NCBI GenBank assembly: GCA_963921825.1
Contig: OY997596.1
Coordinates: 60,462,754-60,526,753, forward strand
DNA: 64,000 nt
Direction of reading: 5' to 3'
Source: Erodium maritimum
Lineage: Eukaryota; Streptophyta; Magnoliopsida; Geraniales; Geraniaceae
The notes below the pieces were generated by a model, which saw nothing but the letters and a program-made list of their open reading frames with translations, was not told the origin of the DNA and searched no databases. Of this stretch, positions 37,741-50,900 are shown piece by piece (position 1 is the stretch's first letter; each line of letters starts with the position of its first letter). Made by a program: the position numbers and the translations under genes.

Positions 37741-39099
37741 TATTAGTCATAAATAATAAACTACTCAAAATTTTAAAATGTCAAATCAAGTGCCCTTAAT
37801 TTTGGTCACATGTCATTTACGTGTATTTATACCTTATGAATTAGGCACCGGACATTTACATGCTTTTATAAATTGAGAGATGTAAAAAAATTTGTCCTAA
37901 ACTTTTGTTCGGTGCGTGACTAATAGTGATCAATATTTTTAGAATAACTTCTCTTTCAATTTTTTTAGAATAATTTATTGTTCGTGATCAATATTTTATA
38001 ATGTGTTTTTATATTTAATTCTTATTTTAATTTAGTTAAAAGTTATTATTGTCATCTTTATTTCGTGAGAAATTGTTGTTTATATTGTTACTAATGTGTC
38101 CCCTCAAAAATCCTCACCGTACGACAAATGGTTACCTTATATTTTTTTAACTCACATCCATACAAGAAAAAATATACAATTATACAGATCACATGTAATT
38201 GAATTGGGTTTTCCTATTAATTTAATATGTTTTGAATAACAATGTAACCAAAATAAACATTCCACGGGAAATAAAGAACATATATAATTTGTAATTAGAT
38301 TAATATATACACTACATTTCTTAAATTAACCCCAAAATTCAGGAATTTTTACCGGAAGGGATCTCTGAATCACATCTACTATTATCGGTCTCTTCCTTTA
38401 GAAGCCGGTGTCAGCAGGTTTGGTTGCATCTTACAGAATATACAGTAGTTGGGCAATACCTTGAGCAGCAGACACCGATTTCATTGTTATTTATTTTCTG
38501 TTCGCCTATAGCTCCCCTATAAACCGCATGTGTCGGTTCATTTGCTATAAAGTTACGCATAAACAGACTTTAATGACTCGATAGCATGAATAACTCTTCT
38601 ACTATGATCAAGGATTTCCCTGATGCACTAATATTATCGTTCAATTCTAATTAATGAAATTACATATTTTTAGTCAAAAAATATAATATATACACACTAC
38701 ATTTCTTGAATTAACCCCAAACTTAACTCGATAGCTACCTGAGTCGGTCTAATACATATATACATATATAAGGTATGGACGTAATCTTCATTCTTCAACA
38801 TTTCCAAAAGTAAACAGATGAATTGGTGGCAAATCCTTGGAATTTTCTGAAACTATTTAGGCATATATATAATATATGAGGGGTCAAGAGATGGGACATT
38901 TTTGTCTTCGTCACTGTCTTGGCAGTATGGATAAGCTCGTCTTTCGATGAAAGCTATTTTACATATTTGTGTTTTGTTTAATCATAGAGAAATGTTTGGT
39001 TTTGTTGTGTCATTGAAAGGTCTTGAATGATTTGAGAACCAGTAGTTTCACCGTAAATTTGAATGAGATGCAGGATTTTTTGTTGAAACAACTAAACGA

Positions 39100-39960
39100 G
39101 GAAGTGCATTATTGTAAATAAGAAACCATACAAAATAAGGTGTACAAGTTTTGGGTTCCAGATATTTGTCCGGACCGACCGTAGCAAGTCTATCGTTCAT
39201 GGACCCGTAGAAAATAACCTGCTTTTGATCGCAGACAATACTCAAGACATCCTTTTACCGACATTTTAACGATACAGAACGAGATAAGAAAAAACCAAAA
39301 GTAAATCAAACTAATACGACCCAAATATAAACGACCTAATTCGGAAAGCAGGCGGAAATAGAGTGATCTGAGTGCGGTTTTCCCGAGACCTTCCAGCACT
39401 GGCAGTCCCGGGTCTGTGGGTATAGTCCGTAGACGGACCCTCCCACCCCTGCCGGGTCTTCTCATTGTCCCGAAGGAGGCTGAGTCGCCTCCGTCTGTGA
39501 ATCCTGGGTTTCCTTCTCGTCCCTCAGCGATGTCCCTCGCGGGTTCGCCGTAGTTCGCCTCGAACCCACTATGTGCTGCTCCTCCTTCCCGCGCATGACC
39601 GTGACTGGCGAGGGTTGCTTCAGATCCAGAGCAATAGCGGTTGAAAAGCGATCACCGTCCCTCCATCGGAATGTGTGGACCCCTCGGATCCTGTGTCCAG
39701 GAAGTCCCTCATAGGGGCCCGTCCCTCAATCGTCGTTGTTGCTATCAGGGCGAGACACCCTGATAGGACACATAGATCTCTCATACGAACCCCTATCCTT
39801 CGAGTCCTTCCCTTACCTTACCTCAACGAAATCAAGGGTAATGAGAGTCGCTGTCGCCACGACTACTAGACGACCTAAAAGGGGTAGCGCATCTCAACGC
39901 CTAGGACCAGGAGGACATCCGCCCCCAAATCTGCACCGTCCATATTGCTAACGCTCCGCC
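39100..39960. repeat. GC-rich dispersed repeat, copy 1
   Basis: The order of blocks CCAGATATTTGTCCGGACCG, GTTCATGGACCCGTAGAAAA, TTTTCCCGAGACCTTCCAGC and CCCGGGTCTGTGGGTATAG is also seen at 52775-53030 (copy 2). No recognisable protein. The two copies flank the 40-52 kb interval. Confidence 0.65.
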
Positions 39961-40135
39961 CGTCATACCCCCTTACCCGAAAGGTAGTCCGATAGACATT
40001 CAAGACTCTAAACATACAAAAGCAGTTTTACGAAAGAAGAAAAAAAGAAACACACAGTTTTATTACGTCATAATAAGACCTTATTTCACCGTAAACACAA
40101 AAACAAACCATATCACATTTCTTCACCACCAACAA

Positions 40136-42444
40136 TCAAGCCGTCTTATCCGACGCCGTTTTGGTCATGGACTTCCACGTCACCGACGACCCGATCGGCA
40201 ACGACCCGGTCTCGACCTCAAACGTATCATACCTCAAAAACACCTCCACCAGAAACACCCTGGCCAGGAGCACCACCAGATTCTTCCCCGGGCACTGCTT
40301 GTTCTCCGCCGTCGGATCGTCCGTCTCCCTACCGTTCGACCAGTACACGTACTTCAGCAGATTCTCCCCCTCCGTTCCGACAAACCTGTCTCCGACAAAC
40401 TCCTCGGCCTTCTCGAACACCTTCTCGTCCTTTGTCGCGAACGGCTGGTACCCGAAGATCATCTCGCCCTTTTTGATCTCGAACCTCGCGTCGTGGCTCG
40501 CGACCACCATATCGGCCTTGGCCTTCCCGTACTGGAACTGCACCGGTGGGTCGATCCGGAGGGTCTCGTAGACCGTTGACTTCATCAGCGGCATCTTCTC
40601 GAGGGCGGCGAAGGTGACGCCGCCCTCGGCGGCGACCACCGCCCGGATTTCTTCCCGGAGTTTTTTGTGTAGATCTTCTCCGGCGGCGCCGACCCACTTG
40701 ATCAGGCTCGGGAACATCACCTGGAAAAATGTGATTTATTTAATTTATCTGTATTCAAAATTACATTTAGTATATTTAGATCTGATAGAGAAACTGTTAA
40801 TACTGGTCTCCACTTATTCTATTCTCGTTTTTAATATTACTAGTGTGTTTAAGCTTAAAAGATATTTTCACTTCAGTAACTTTTATTAATTTATTTAGAG
40901 TATGTAAAAAAAAATTGTGTCACTTTAATACTCTAAACTTTTATTAATTTCATTTTAATACCAACTGTTAACTTTACCCTAAATATGGCTGTTAGTGAAG
41001 AGTATTATAGTCATTTTGAAAATCAATGGCATTAGTTTGAAAATTTGATTGTTAATGAGAGGCATTTTGGTCATTTTACCCGTCTTAGATGGAAAATCAG
41101 ATGGAAAGTTAACGGCGGGTACTGAAATGGAATAAATAAAGATTTAGGGTACTGAGGTGGCACAAAAAACATTTAGGGTACTAAAAACGAAATCCGTAAA
41201 TTTTAGGGTAATAAAAAGGAATTACCCCTATAAAATAAGATGCAAAGTTAACGGGGGGTGCCAGAATAGAATTAGTGTAAGTTTAGGGTACATTACAGAA
41301 AAAGGATTTAAGGTATTTTTAATGAATTAATTAAAGTTTGGGACAAAAAAAATTTTAGAATACTCTAAACAAAATATAAAAGAGTTAAAGATACTGAAAT
41401 GAAATTCAGCTAAATTTAATTCTCATGACTATTTATTTAGATCTGATAGAAAAACTACTAATCCTGACTTATTTTAATCACGTTTTTAATACTATTGATT
41501 TGTTTATGTTTAATTCTTATGACTGTTAATTCCTCTTTTTATTTATGTTATAATCTAATACTCGTTTAATATATTACCTTTAGGCCACCCCATGTGTTGA
41601 AGGCGCTGAAGAACACCAAGTTATGGCACGCCTCCTCCTTGGTGAGCCCAAACGCCTCCGCTTTCGCTAGCGCCGAGGTGGCGCTGGAGTAGTAAGCGTC
41701 GTATACCTTCTTGTGCGACGACTTCACGAGGAAGTAAGGGATCGGGAACGTGTGTATCAACAAGTCCTCGACAGGGTCGAGGATTTTATTGAGGCCTAAA
41801 GTGAGAATTGGCGCGAGCTGCGGCAGGAGCCACTTGGTCACCGTGCTGGGCGCCTTGGCGCCCAGCGCGGTGTCCTCGGGGCTCTTGTCGTCGCAGAAGA
41901 GCCTGAACACGAACTTAAACGACGCGTCCTCCTCGATGGTGTTGAAATCGGCCTTGCCGCCGGTGGAGGCGACCTGGGCCTCGAGGTTCGTGAAGAGCTC
42001 CGAGCAGCATTTCCGGAACACCGGGATGAAGTCGCCGTGCCAGGAGCTGAGGAGGGAGAATAGATAAGTCTTCAAAGCCTTGTGCTTCGGCTCCGACGGG
42101 TCGAGGTAGGAGCAGATCCGGTAGCCGCCGGTGTAGGACACGGAGGTCATGTAGGTTCCGGTGAAGAGGTCCTTCTTCTCGACCTTCGACGTGTCGAAGA
42201 GCACCGGGAAGCTGACGGCGTCGAGGACGCACACGACCTTAGGATTCGAGGCCATGAAGGGGCCAGGAGGCATGTTGGTCCTGAATACAGTCGACTTGTA
42301 CCTATCGACCCGGGACTTGAAGAACTCTTCGCGCCCCTGGGTGTAGAAGTAGTCGTAGCGGTCCTTGACGGCGCCGAAGAACGGCAGGCCGTAGCTGCCG
42401 GGGACGTCCTTGAGTGGGAGAGAATCGATGTCGGAGGAAGACAT
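40136..42444 (-). CDS. CYP74-family fatty-acid hydroperoxide enzyme, two exons
   Basis: Seen: exon 1 42444-41578 and exon 2 40720-40136 join in frame into 483 residues. Motifs: PGSYGLPFFGAVKDRYDYFY (15-34), KVEKKDLFTGTY with Phe94, I-helix-equivalent SAFNTWGGLK with Asn283, YETLRIDPPV, and heme loop ENKQCPGK with ligand Cys432. Known: CYP74 enzymes (allene oxide synthase, hydroperoxide lyase, divinyl ether synthase, epoxyalcohol synthase) rearrange lipid hydroperoxides without O2 or reductase. Phe at the position of Arabidopsis AOS Phe137 and Asn at its Asn321 position are AOS-like. QCPGK and no transit peptide are more CYP74C/D-like. Product therefore undecided; AOS activity on 9- or 13-hydroperoxides is my best guess. 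The 857-bp intron contains a family F element. Confidence 0.93.
40860..41410. repeat. Family F repeat in the CYP74 intron
   Basis: GTTAACTTTACCCTAAATATGG, ATGGAAAGTTAACGGCGGGT and repeated TTTAGGGTACT words match the element at 11887-12236. At least two overlapping or rearranged copies appear to be present. A looser relative is at 46490-46735. Confidence 0.55.
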
Positions 42445-42507
42445 AATTAGGGTTTAAGAGCTTTGAAGTGATGGGTTTGTGTTGGTTTTGTTTTGGTTTT
42501 AGGGTTT

Positions 42508-42515
42508 TATTTATA
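42508..42515 (-). promoter_or_regulatory. TATA box of the two-exon CYP74 gene
   Basis: TATAAATA on the minus strand, 64-71 bp upstream of the ATG at 42444, a normal distance for a short 5' UTR. Confidence 0.6.
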
Positions 42516-43773
42516 GTGGTGGATATGGAGGAAGAGGTAATTATTACAAGGCTTAGTTCGATTCCATGACGTTGTCGACAAAAACATGGGTGTTGGGACT
42601 TGCATGCAACGTTTAAAATGAGTATATAAATATAATAATTGAAATATATATGTGGAGGGAAGAATAAGAGATAATAAATAATATGAAAAAATAGAAGGAA
42701 GATCGTGATCTTATCTCTTTTTTCTGTATTATTTGGATTTTGGAAAGATAAGAGTTTTTGTTTGTTTCTTGATGCTAAATGCATATATGTACACACATAT
42801 TCAAGCAAGAAATTAACCCTAATATCAAGTCATAGTCAGTTTCGTTGTTAGTTTTAAATTACCTATATGGCTTATCATCCAATACCGTATATAACAGTTA
42901 TATTGTTAAAAGAACAGTTATATTGTTAAAAGAATAGCGAGCAGTTATATTTTTTTGTCTGTTCTAAGTGGTCAAAGTATGTTTTTCTGATGCACTTCCT
43001 TGTAGTTGGAATCTATTTTAATGAAATATGTACTTTTTAATAAAATAAAAAACAACAACTATAAAATACTTACTTTTTAATTAATAAAAATATATAAATA
43101 ATATATGATCTACCTGACTTAACACTTTTTAAATTTGAGATAATTCACTATGACCGGTAGTTTATATATATTTTTACAGTTAACATTTTTATATGAATAT
43201 TACTTTTTTTGTGTCTATTTTTGGCGGTTGTCTGATCACAACGTTTTCATCTAATATCGATAAATAAGACTGTTTGAGAAGAGATGCGAATACAAATTAA
43301 ATTAAAAATTATATTATGGACATCACAGAGGTCGAAGCTCAACCTGGATAGTGTATATTTACTTCACTTTAGGTGCACTTGTTGTACTGTTTGTACGCAC
43401 TACGTTACGTTGTGTTCTGTTTCGATTTAGAATCTGTAACGTATTGTTACCGTTTATTATATACGCTCATTAAACATACTTATACTTTCTCATTGATATA
43501 TCAATATTTGAAGTCATTTCCTTAAAAAAAATCTCTTTAAGGAACTTGCATATAGACGTGTGCTAGATTCCAACGATGTTAGGAATGAAAAATATGCTTG
43601 AAGTATCGTGTTGTGCAACTTAATTCAAATCGAATAATAATCAATTTTCGGTCAAAATATAAGTCTATATTGGCTACCTATTGCACGAGGACAAGTTAGC
43701 AACCATTTTGCAATGTAAAGAGTTCAATGGACGTGCACGTATTGACTTTTATATAGAGGTTTAAAAAGAAAAT

Positions 43774-44250
43774 GTTTAAATATCAAAACTTACTCTTAAA
43801 TATTGGTCACAAACCGTATACTACATACGTTTTCAAAATGAACACTATATTACCTTTAAGTATTGGTCACGCGATTTTGTTAGTAAAAATGGACACAATT
43901 TTTCATTCTGTTAGTCATATGACCTCAAGTGTCATATAATGGATGGTAAACTGATGTTTTTTTGCCCTTAAGTATTTGACCTCTATACATTTTATAAGGA
44001 ACAATAACGAGGGTACAATGGTAATGTTCCTTATAAAATGTGTAGATGTTATATAATTAAGGGGAAACGTCATTTTACCATCCATTGTATGCCACTTGAG
44101 GTCATATGACTAACGGAATGGGAAATTCCGTCCATTTTTACTAACAAAATCGCGTGACCAATACTTAAAGGTAGTGTAGTGTTCATTTTGAAAACATGTG
44201 TAATGTAGTGTTCGTGACCATTACTTAACAATAAATTTCGATATTTAACC
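43774..44250. repeat. Family A foldback MITE, copy 4
   Basis: The left end GTTTAAATATCAAAACTTAC and right end AATTTCGATATTTAACC are inverted. The inner arms (GACCTCAAGTGTCATATAATG / CACTTGAGGTCATATGACTA) are as in the other copies. It is about 1.3 kb upstream of the CYP74 start at 42444. Confidence 0.85.
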
Positions 44251-44564
44251 TAAAAGAAAAATAATATCAAACAAGTCAATAATTTTATCAAACCATCGAG
44301 TACATAATTGAATTGGTAGTTTTAGATTCTTCACACCCACTATTAGTAATAATAACTTCAACACTAAGATTAGATATGAGGTTTAAAAAAGTGCAAAGTT
44401 TTCAATGTTAGGGTTAAGGTTAGGTGGTGAGGATTAACTACTAATAATAAAAGAGTAGATATATTTGAATAGAAATCTATATTTATTTATGGAGTAAAGA
44501 TGAGCTGGAAGACACTGGGTAACTAGACCTGGACCATGTGTTTCTTTAGAGCAAGAACAGAACA

Positions 44565-44755
44565 ATGGAACGTCCCACGCCCTCCGCTCGTGTTTTTGTG
44601 GGCCGCGGGACGCGGACCGTCCCGTTGTGGGACGGCTTTTACGCGTCCCGTGTCCCGTAAAAACGTGGGCCGAGCCGCGTCTCTCGTCCCACGATTGCGG
44701 GACGGGCCGCGTCCCGTGTCCTCGGCCAGCCACTCCCGTGCTGCCACGCGTCCTA
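44565..44755. repeat. GC-rich island of GGGACG/CGTCCC palindromes
   Basis: GGGACGCGGACCGTCCCGTT, GTGGGACGGC, GCGTCCCGTGTCCCG, GCGGGACGGGCCGCGTCCCG and related words alternate in both orientations within 190 bp of otherwise AT-rich DNA. It could fold into several strong hairpins. Probably the core of a small DNA transposon; 44930 (AGGGCATTTCCATTGTACAT) could be one of its ends. Confidence 0.6.
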
Positions 44756-47700
44756 TTTTTTTTAAAATACGAAAAAATCAGATTTAACTCAATATGATTG
44801 GTCCACTCAAAATAAGAGGCTCACTAGTGAGCCATACACTAAATCCCCATTGTAAAACACCCACTATTTTGAGTCCCGAGTCCCACTATTTTGTCCAGTC
44901 AGCATACGGGACTCAGGACTCAATAAGGGCATTTCCATTGTACATGCTCTTGGAGGGTAAACCTCGTTTCCGTGCTGTAAAATGATTTTTTTGTACGTAC
45001 GGTTACCATCTTCGTATGCAAGTCCTACCAGTGATCTCTATTTTCATTTTCAAGTCTTACCAATGACTTTTAATTATTTTCAAAAAATACATGGCTTTTT
45101 TTGTAATCGTCAGCGTCATTTTAACAAATTTCGTCATTTCTTGAAAATTAAAGGTCGTTTTCTGACATGACTTGAACATAAAAATCGCCACACTATGGAC
45201 TTACCACTTTCATCTTAATCTACAATACGGAAATGTCGTTACCTCTTCTTTAGAAGGCTAGAATGTATACATGTTTGTGATATTGGTTTTGTATAGTAAA
45301 TTAATCTCTAACACTTGATTCCAATTTCTTTACATGAGAATCAACGCTTTGTTTATTCCATTGAAACGCTTTTACAGCAGCAAAAAGTACATGTTATTTA
45401 TGCAAAACCTTTAAAACGTGGTGGATTGCTAAATATTTTTTTATGAAACATATAATTTTATCAATTCAATAAAAAAGCAGAAAGAACCAGTTTAAAAATA
45501 TGGATTTTGGTCGCTACAACTACAATATTTTTACAATTAGGGTTAAACGCTACAAATCAAAATTTTAATAATCAGTAGACTAACCACAACAACTAAACTT
45601 TGAAAACATGTGTCTTGGTTGGTTAATCTTTCTCGTTTCTCTGTTGTTGTTTTTTTTGCTTCGCTGATAAAAAAATATTTGTATATTTATGTTAATATCA
45701 AAATTAAATCCTGATAGTCAATAAGATGTGTTAGACCATCTATAATGGTATAGACTGAATCGAGCCAATGAGAGTTAATTTCGCTCATCTTTCCTTTAAT
45801 TTAGGGTCTAACAGATTCGGGTATCATATCGATATTAGACCGAATCTGGTCTTATGTATAAAAATGCAATCAAATGATATTGCTCATGCGAGTATTGGGA
45901 GTCAAGGTCCATTAGCATATAAGTCGGGTTTAAAGATTCATAGATCCGACAATCTGTCTAATAAAACCAAAGTACAGTGGACTTGAATTAGATTCGTATT
46001 AATCGATTTTTCTGTTTTTGAGACTGATATTAACTGATTAGAAACCACGAACAAGGAGTGCTACAGATGCAACGTCAATAATTGTTGGGTTAGTAAGAGT
46101 AATATTTTGCAGTCACATAAGTGGTGTGTGATAGTTATTTTATATATGTTAAAAAGAACATTTAAAGGATTTTTTTTATATTATATTATGTGTGTTATTA
46201 TAATAACCATAAATATTATCGAGACGATAGTTACGAGAAGATATGATTATATCTCAGAACCACGTGTTATAATGAAATTGTAAACGAGATACAATGTATT
46301 TGTCATTGTTCTTACATATATTGCCAATGCAACCCATCAACTGTTACATCAGCTATTTAATTATCGGTATTCATGAAATAGTACTCATATTGTGTCGTCA
46401 TTGTAAGCTAAAAACGTTACAATAGATCGGTTTGATTAACAACCTACCCAACGGAGATTTTGAGTTTGAGACACCGGCGATGCTAACAATGAAGGGTATT
46501 ATTGTTATTTCACTTATTTTCAAGTTCTGAATCAATGTCATTAGTTTGAAAATTTGAGTAATAATTAGGGGTATTATGGACATCTTACCTATTTTGGATG
46601 AAAAGTTAACAGAATCTGACAGCTGAGTATGGAAGTGAAATTAAAATTTTGGTTAGGGTATGAAAGTGATAAAGCCAGGGTATCAAAATGAAATTAAATG
46701 TTTGGCTGAGTGCTAAAGTGAAATTTTCCCTAGTATATAAATCAAAGATTAATATATTAAAAAAAATTACTTCCCCATTTTTTCTCTGAAATAACTCAAA
46801 CCCTACTCCTTTTCCTACGCTACCGTCACCCTCTTCTACTCCCATTAGCGGTGGCTGTGGCCTCCGGTCGAAGCTATCGTCGGTGATGGCTTGTCCCCTC
46901 CTTCCCTCCTCCTCCTTCAACCTCTTTTTTTCGTTGCTTTTTGATTTACAGATCTGTTAATCTGCTTCGGGAGGTCACAACCTCTTCGCCCGACTTCTGA
47001 TTCTAGTTCGTCGGAAGCTCATAGCGCCCGGCTTCCAACCGCACGCCTAGTCGGACGTCCCCTCCTTGGTTTCACAAGGGAGAGTGAGTGCCCATTGATG
47101 AGAATGGGACCAGATCAGACGAGAGGTCGGTGGTAGGACCAGGCTGCCCAAAACCGATGGCCGAGGAAGGAGTCGTAGAGAGTGGTTTCAGCCTCCTCCT
47201 TCGTCGCATCGGTCTTATCCTCCACACCGGAAGCGGTCTACAGGGGTTGGATGGGACCTGCGAGCACGGGGGCTGCAGGACCGACATCCGCAACAGCAAC
47301 ATCATTACCAGGAGGCGGCACTACAGACGATAGAACGACGTTCATAACAGAGGGGAATATCATAACAGACGGTAGTAGTGTTCTGCTTATTTTACTCTCA
47401 GGCTTTTGTCACTATAAGATAAAAAGGGCACCTGTCAATCATCTAAAACCTTTAAAACGTGGTCAACAAATTAACATATGGTCAAAAAATAATCAAGTAT
47501 TTTCATTTTTAAATGAAGAAAAAGCATTTTTTACATAAATTGTTTTTTCCAAAACTAAATCCAACCGACTATATGATAGTTCATTCATGAACGGTCTAAA
47601 ATTATTTCGATCAATTATTATTTCTTTTTCAGATAAAAACTACGAAGAATTTGTTAGTTTAAGAGAGAATCTTTACGAACAAGATCAGAAACATATAATA

Positions 47701-48234
47701 GGTAATTATTTTTCTAATAAAAATTCTCCTTACACTCAACAATCAACTGTAATTTCATGAACGTCTTTATTTGCTGATCGCTTACCCATTTCAAACCACA
47801 ATTTCGAACATTGTGAAAATAAGAAATTCTATCATAGGCCGGTCTACATCAACTATGACATATATAACACCATTGTCCTCTCTTACAACCTATAAAGTTC
47901 CTCAATTTAATACGACTAAAACATTTAATCAAACACGTGAAACACATAAATTTTCCCCATGACCCTTCATGTACCCACTTGTTTGACAACCATATTTTTT
48001 CATTTTGATCATTATTGTGGTGTCTCCACAATAATTATAAACCCTAGTTTAGATAAAACTTATGCTAATTCAAACCATATTATGTATTTACAAAGTGAGT
48101 AGATCTTATCTTGTTCATCACCGGCACTTTTCCAATCGTCGGTTGATCACAGACTCGATTATTATACTATAACCTTACAGTTCGATGCAAACATAACGTT
48201 TATATTACACGACTAAACCATTAAACACGAAAAT

Positions 48235-48805
48235 TGATGCAGTGCATATTGAGGACCTTTTGACAAATCGGCTAGAAAACCCTTGAAAATGCTGCATTGT
48301 CCGAAATTGACGAAACCTTAGCATTTTTCGGGTCGAAACGGGCTTCTGAGCAAAACACATGGCTTCACCATGATGTGCGATGTTTTTCTGCCATCCGAGA
48401 TCGTTTAGAGGGACGAAACTGTATTTTTAGAGTTCGGTTCGTTATTTCCTGTTTTTGATATTTCCTTTGTTGAAGTGTGAGTCCCACATCGAAAGTGTGA
48501 GAATTAATTGACCCCTTGATATACATGTTAGTGCCTTCCACCCATCAGTTCGAGCCAATTTATCTACACACTTTCGATGTGGGACTCACACTTCAACATC
48601 CTTTATTTGAATTAGGGTTTTATTTACTGTATTAGGACTTTGGGGTACTAGTTTTCTATTTAAGCACAAAAACGAGTTTCTATTCAAATTATCTATTTCG
48701 ATATTATGTTGAATCGACGAATTAGATATCTATCTTTCTCGGTATTCTTCGTAAGTCAACGAATTCGATAAACAAACTTCCTCTTTCGCTACGCACTCTG
48801 CATCA
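48235..48805. mobile_element. Solo LTR, 571 bp, Copia-like
   Basis: Starts TGATGCAGTGCATATTGAGG and ends ACGCACTCTGCATCA, so it has TG...CA ends with an inverted TGATGCAG/CTGCATCA. AAAT directly flanks both sides (48231-48234 and 48806-48809), a short target duplication. Inside, GTTGAAGTGTGAGTCCCACA and TGTGGGACTCACACTTCAAC form an inverted pair, a pattern I associate with plant Copia LTRs. No internal retrotransposon coding adjoins it. Confidence 0.75.
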
Positions 48806-50075
48806 AAATTACCATAACATTCTTACACCTTCATGAACCTACTTTATTGACAACCATATTATTGCCATTTTGGTCATTATTTTGTTGTCTCCACAATAAT
48901 AAATACTTCTGTGGATGAAATTGAAACCAAAATAAAAACAAAATGTGTGGTAAGTAGTCAGAGACAGCCTCACAAACGGACAAGGAGTGCGACAAAGGCC
49001 ACCTCAAATAATTGTTCTAATATTATTATTATTATATATTTCTGTTCATCGATCGGTGTGAATTGTGATAATTAATAATTATTATGAATATGTTAAAATA
49101 CTTTTTTTTTCTGGAAATCAGGATAATAATAGTCTGGTGGCATATCTTGTTCAGAGTTGCAGTCGCATCCATAAAAATAAAGTCGGTTTCAATGAATAAA
49201 TGTGACGTTTTTTCTTCATTTATTCAACGTGTTCGAAATGAAGAAAAGATCTAGGATTGATATTTAATTAAATTATGAGTTTACTGGTGAAATGGGTGGA
49301 TTAGTCTCAAGATGTGACGGTCGTTATGACAACGGACCACACATCGTATGGTTGTCTGTTTCATTTGTACATCATATATGAGTTCATATACTATTTTTTT
49401 TCTAACTAAAGTTCTTTCATGAAAATTATAGATATCTGAATTGAATTAGATTTGATATCTTACAGGTTAAAATTGGGACTCGTATGAGAAAGTTATGTCA
49501 TTTGGAAAATCGATCAAAATCTAACCCTTCTTAAATCGATTTTCATTATCGATGACATGTCCTACAATATATTTATGGATCCGCCTCTGGAGGCATATGG
49601 GTGTTAGATGATGGATTGTCTATCGATAAGACAGTCGAGACAATCACGAGAAGAAGATAACGAGTAAGAGGAGGCTACGCTATAGAGTTATGAGAGGACA
49701 TGGTGTCACGGGAACTAATTCTCCAATGAAATCCGTGCGGCTTACAACCTCTAAGTCCATTTTCTAAGCTTAACAAGCCTTGCAATTAGCCTAGCCACAT
49801 GCGGATGCACAAACACGAACACGATAGAAAAAAGAGGTTACTCAAATAAGAGACCTTTACATATAAGAAATAAAGAATGTTGGGTGATTACAAATAAAAA
49901 GTTCATCCTCTATCTACTCTAAATCTTATCATGATCTCTTGATTACAACAATTAAGAGATTTGAGTTTAAATTCAAATAAAATGTATTCAAGACTTGGTC
50001 TTTGTCAACAAGGATCCAATCGGCTTCCTTGGTTACCCCTTCTTGTCCCTATTGATCTTCGCCCCTTGACCATGC

Positions 50076-50900
50076 CTATGAAGCTTGTGCACGCTTTGAT
50101 CGAGTCCCTCCGCTATATCTGTCCCACACATCGAGTCCCTTCGCTCCAAATCTAATCTTTAATTGAACTCCCCGAGCTTCCCCTTCCACTTGGATCGTTT
50201 TTGACTTCATCGTCTTCATGGTCGAACCCACCTCGAGCACCTTGAGACCCATCCTTTTGGCTGCCTCAATGCTCACTAACAAGCCTGAACCACCCGTATC
50301 AACAAGGGCCTTTATCTTGACTTTGTTCACATTGGCTTCCATGTACATGGAGCTTTTTTGTTTCCCTATGTCCTTCCTTCACTTGCATAACAACTACAAC
50401 GTACTCATGGTTACCTCTTGCTGTTTCGACACGGTCTTCATAGCCTTTAGGCTGGTCTTGTTTGGGCACTCCATCATGTGAGGTCCATTGGAAAAATAAC
50501 ACTTTAAAGGTTTACCAATGTAAGTGGAGTTACCCGGACCAGCTGGACACTCGCCATTGAATTTGAGCTTCTCCCCTTCGAAGTCTCTTCGCTTCTCCTC
50601 ACCATGATTCGGCGTCCCATGTTTGTAAACTTCGTCTATTGCTTTGTCCTTCTTCAAATAGTCAACTAGGTACTTGGTGACATGAATTGCCTCGAATAAT
50701 GTCTCGCATTGGCTCTTCGCAACTCCATTTGTGCCTAAGTAGCCAACCTGTCTTTGAACTGGAACAATGCTTCTTTCCATCTAAAGCCCGAGATTTCCAC
50801 GCAGATTTCTTGAAAGGCTAGAACATACTCCGCTATGCTCTCCTTATGAATCAACCTAAGAAGTCTTCCCCTTGTTTCGTCCTCCGCATTTTCAGGTCCA
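50076..50900 (-). pseudogene. Ty3-type retrotransposon gag-protease relic
   Basis: On the minus strand: a gag end (ENAEDETRGRLLRLIHKESI, about 50880), then 50780-50394 with a decayed zinc knuckle CYFSNGPHMMEC, where the second Cys has become Ser, and 50348-50076 with the retropepsin-like ALVDTGGSGLLVS. Known: this order is typical of plant Ty3 elements. Frames are broken and no reverse transcriptase follows, so only a fragment remains. Confidence 0.75.

Larger units (their letters stand above)
35661..40135. other. Intergenic region with GC-rich repeat relics
   Basis: 35660-36300 is AT-rich with nothing clear. 36330-37740 is a GC-rich relic, listed separately. 37740-39090 is AT-rich; 38340-38490 has no recognised coding potential. 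39100-39960 is a GC-rich dispersed repeat, listed separately. 40020-40135 is the 3' flank of the CYP74 gene. Confidence 0.45.

Noticed and set aside
47580-47760. Short open stretch ending in SPYTQQSTVIS
   Set aside because: No ATG-led complete gene or splice partner and no family recognised; left as unassigned.
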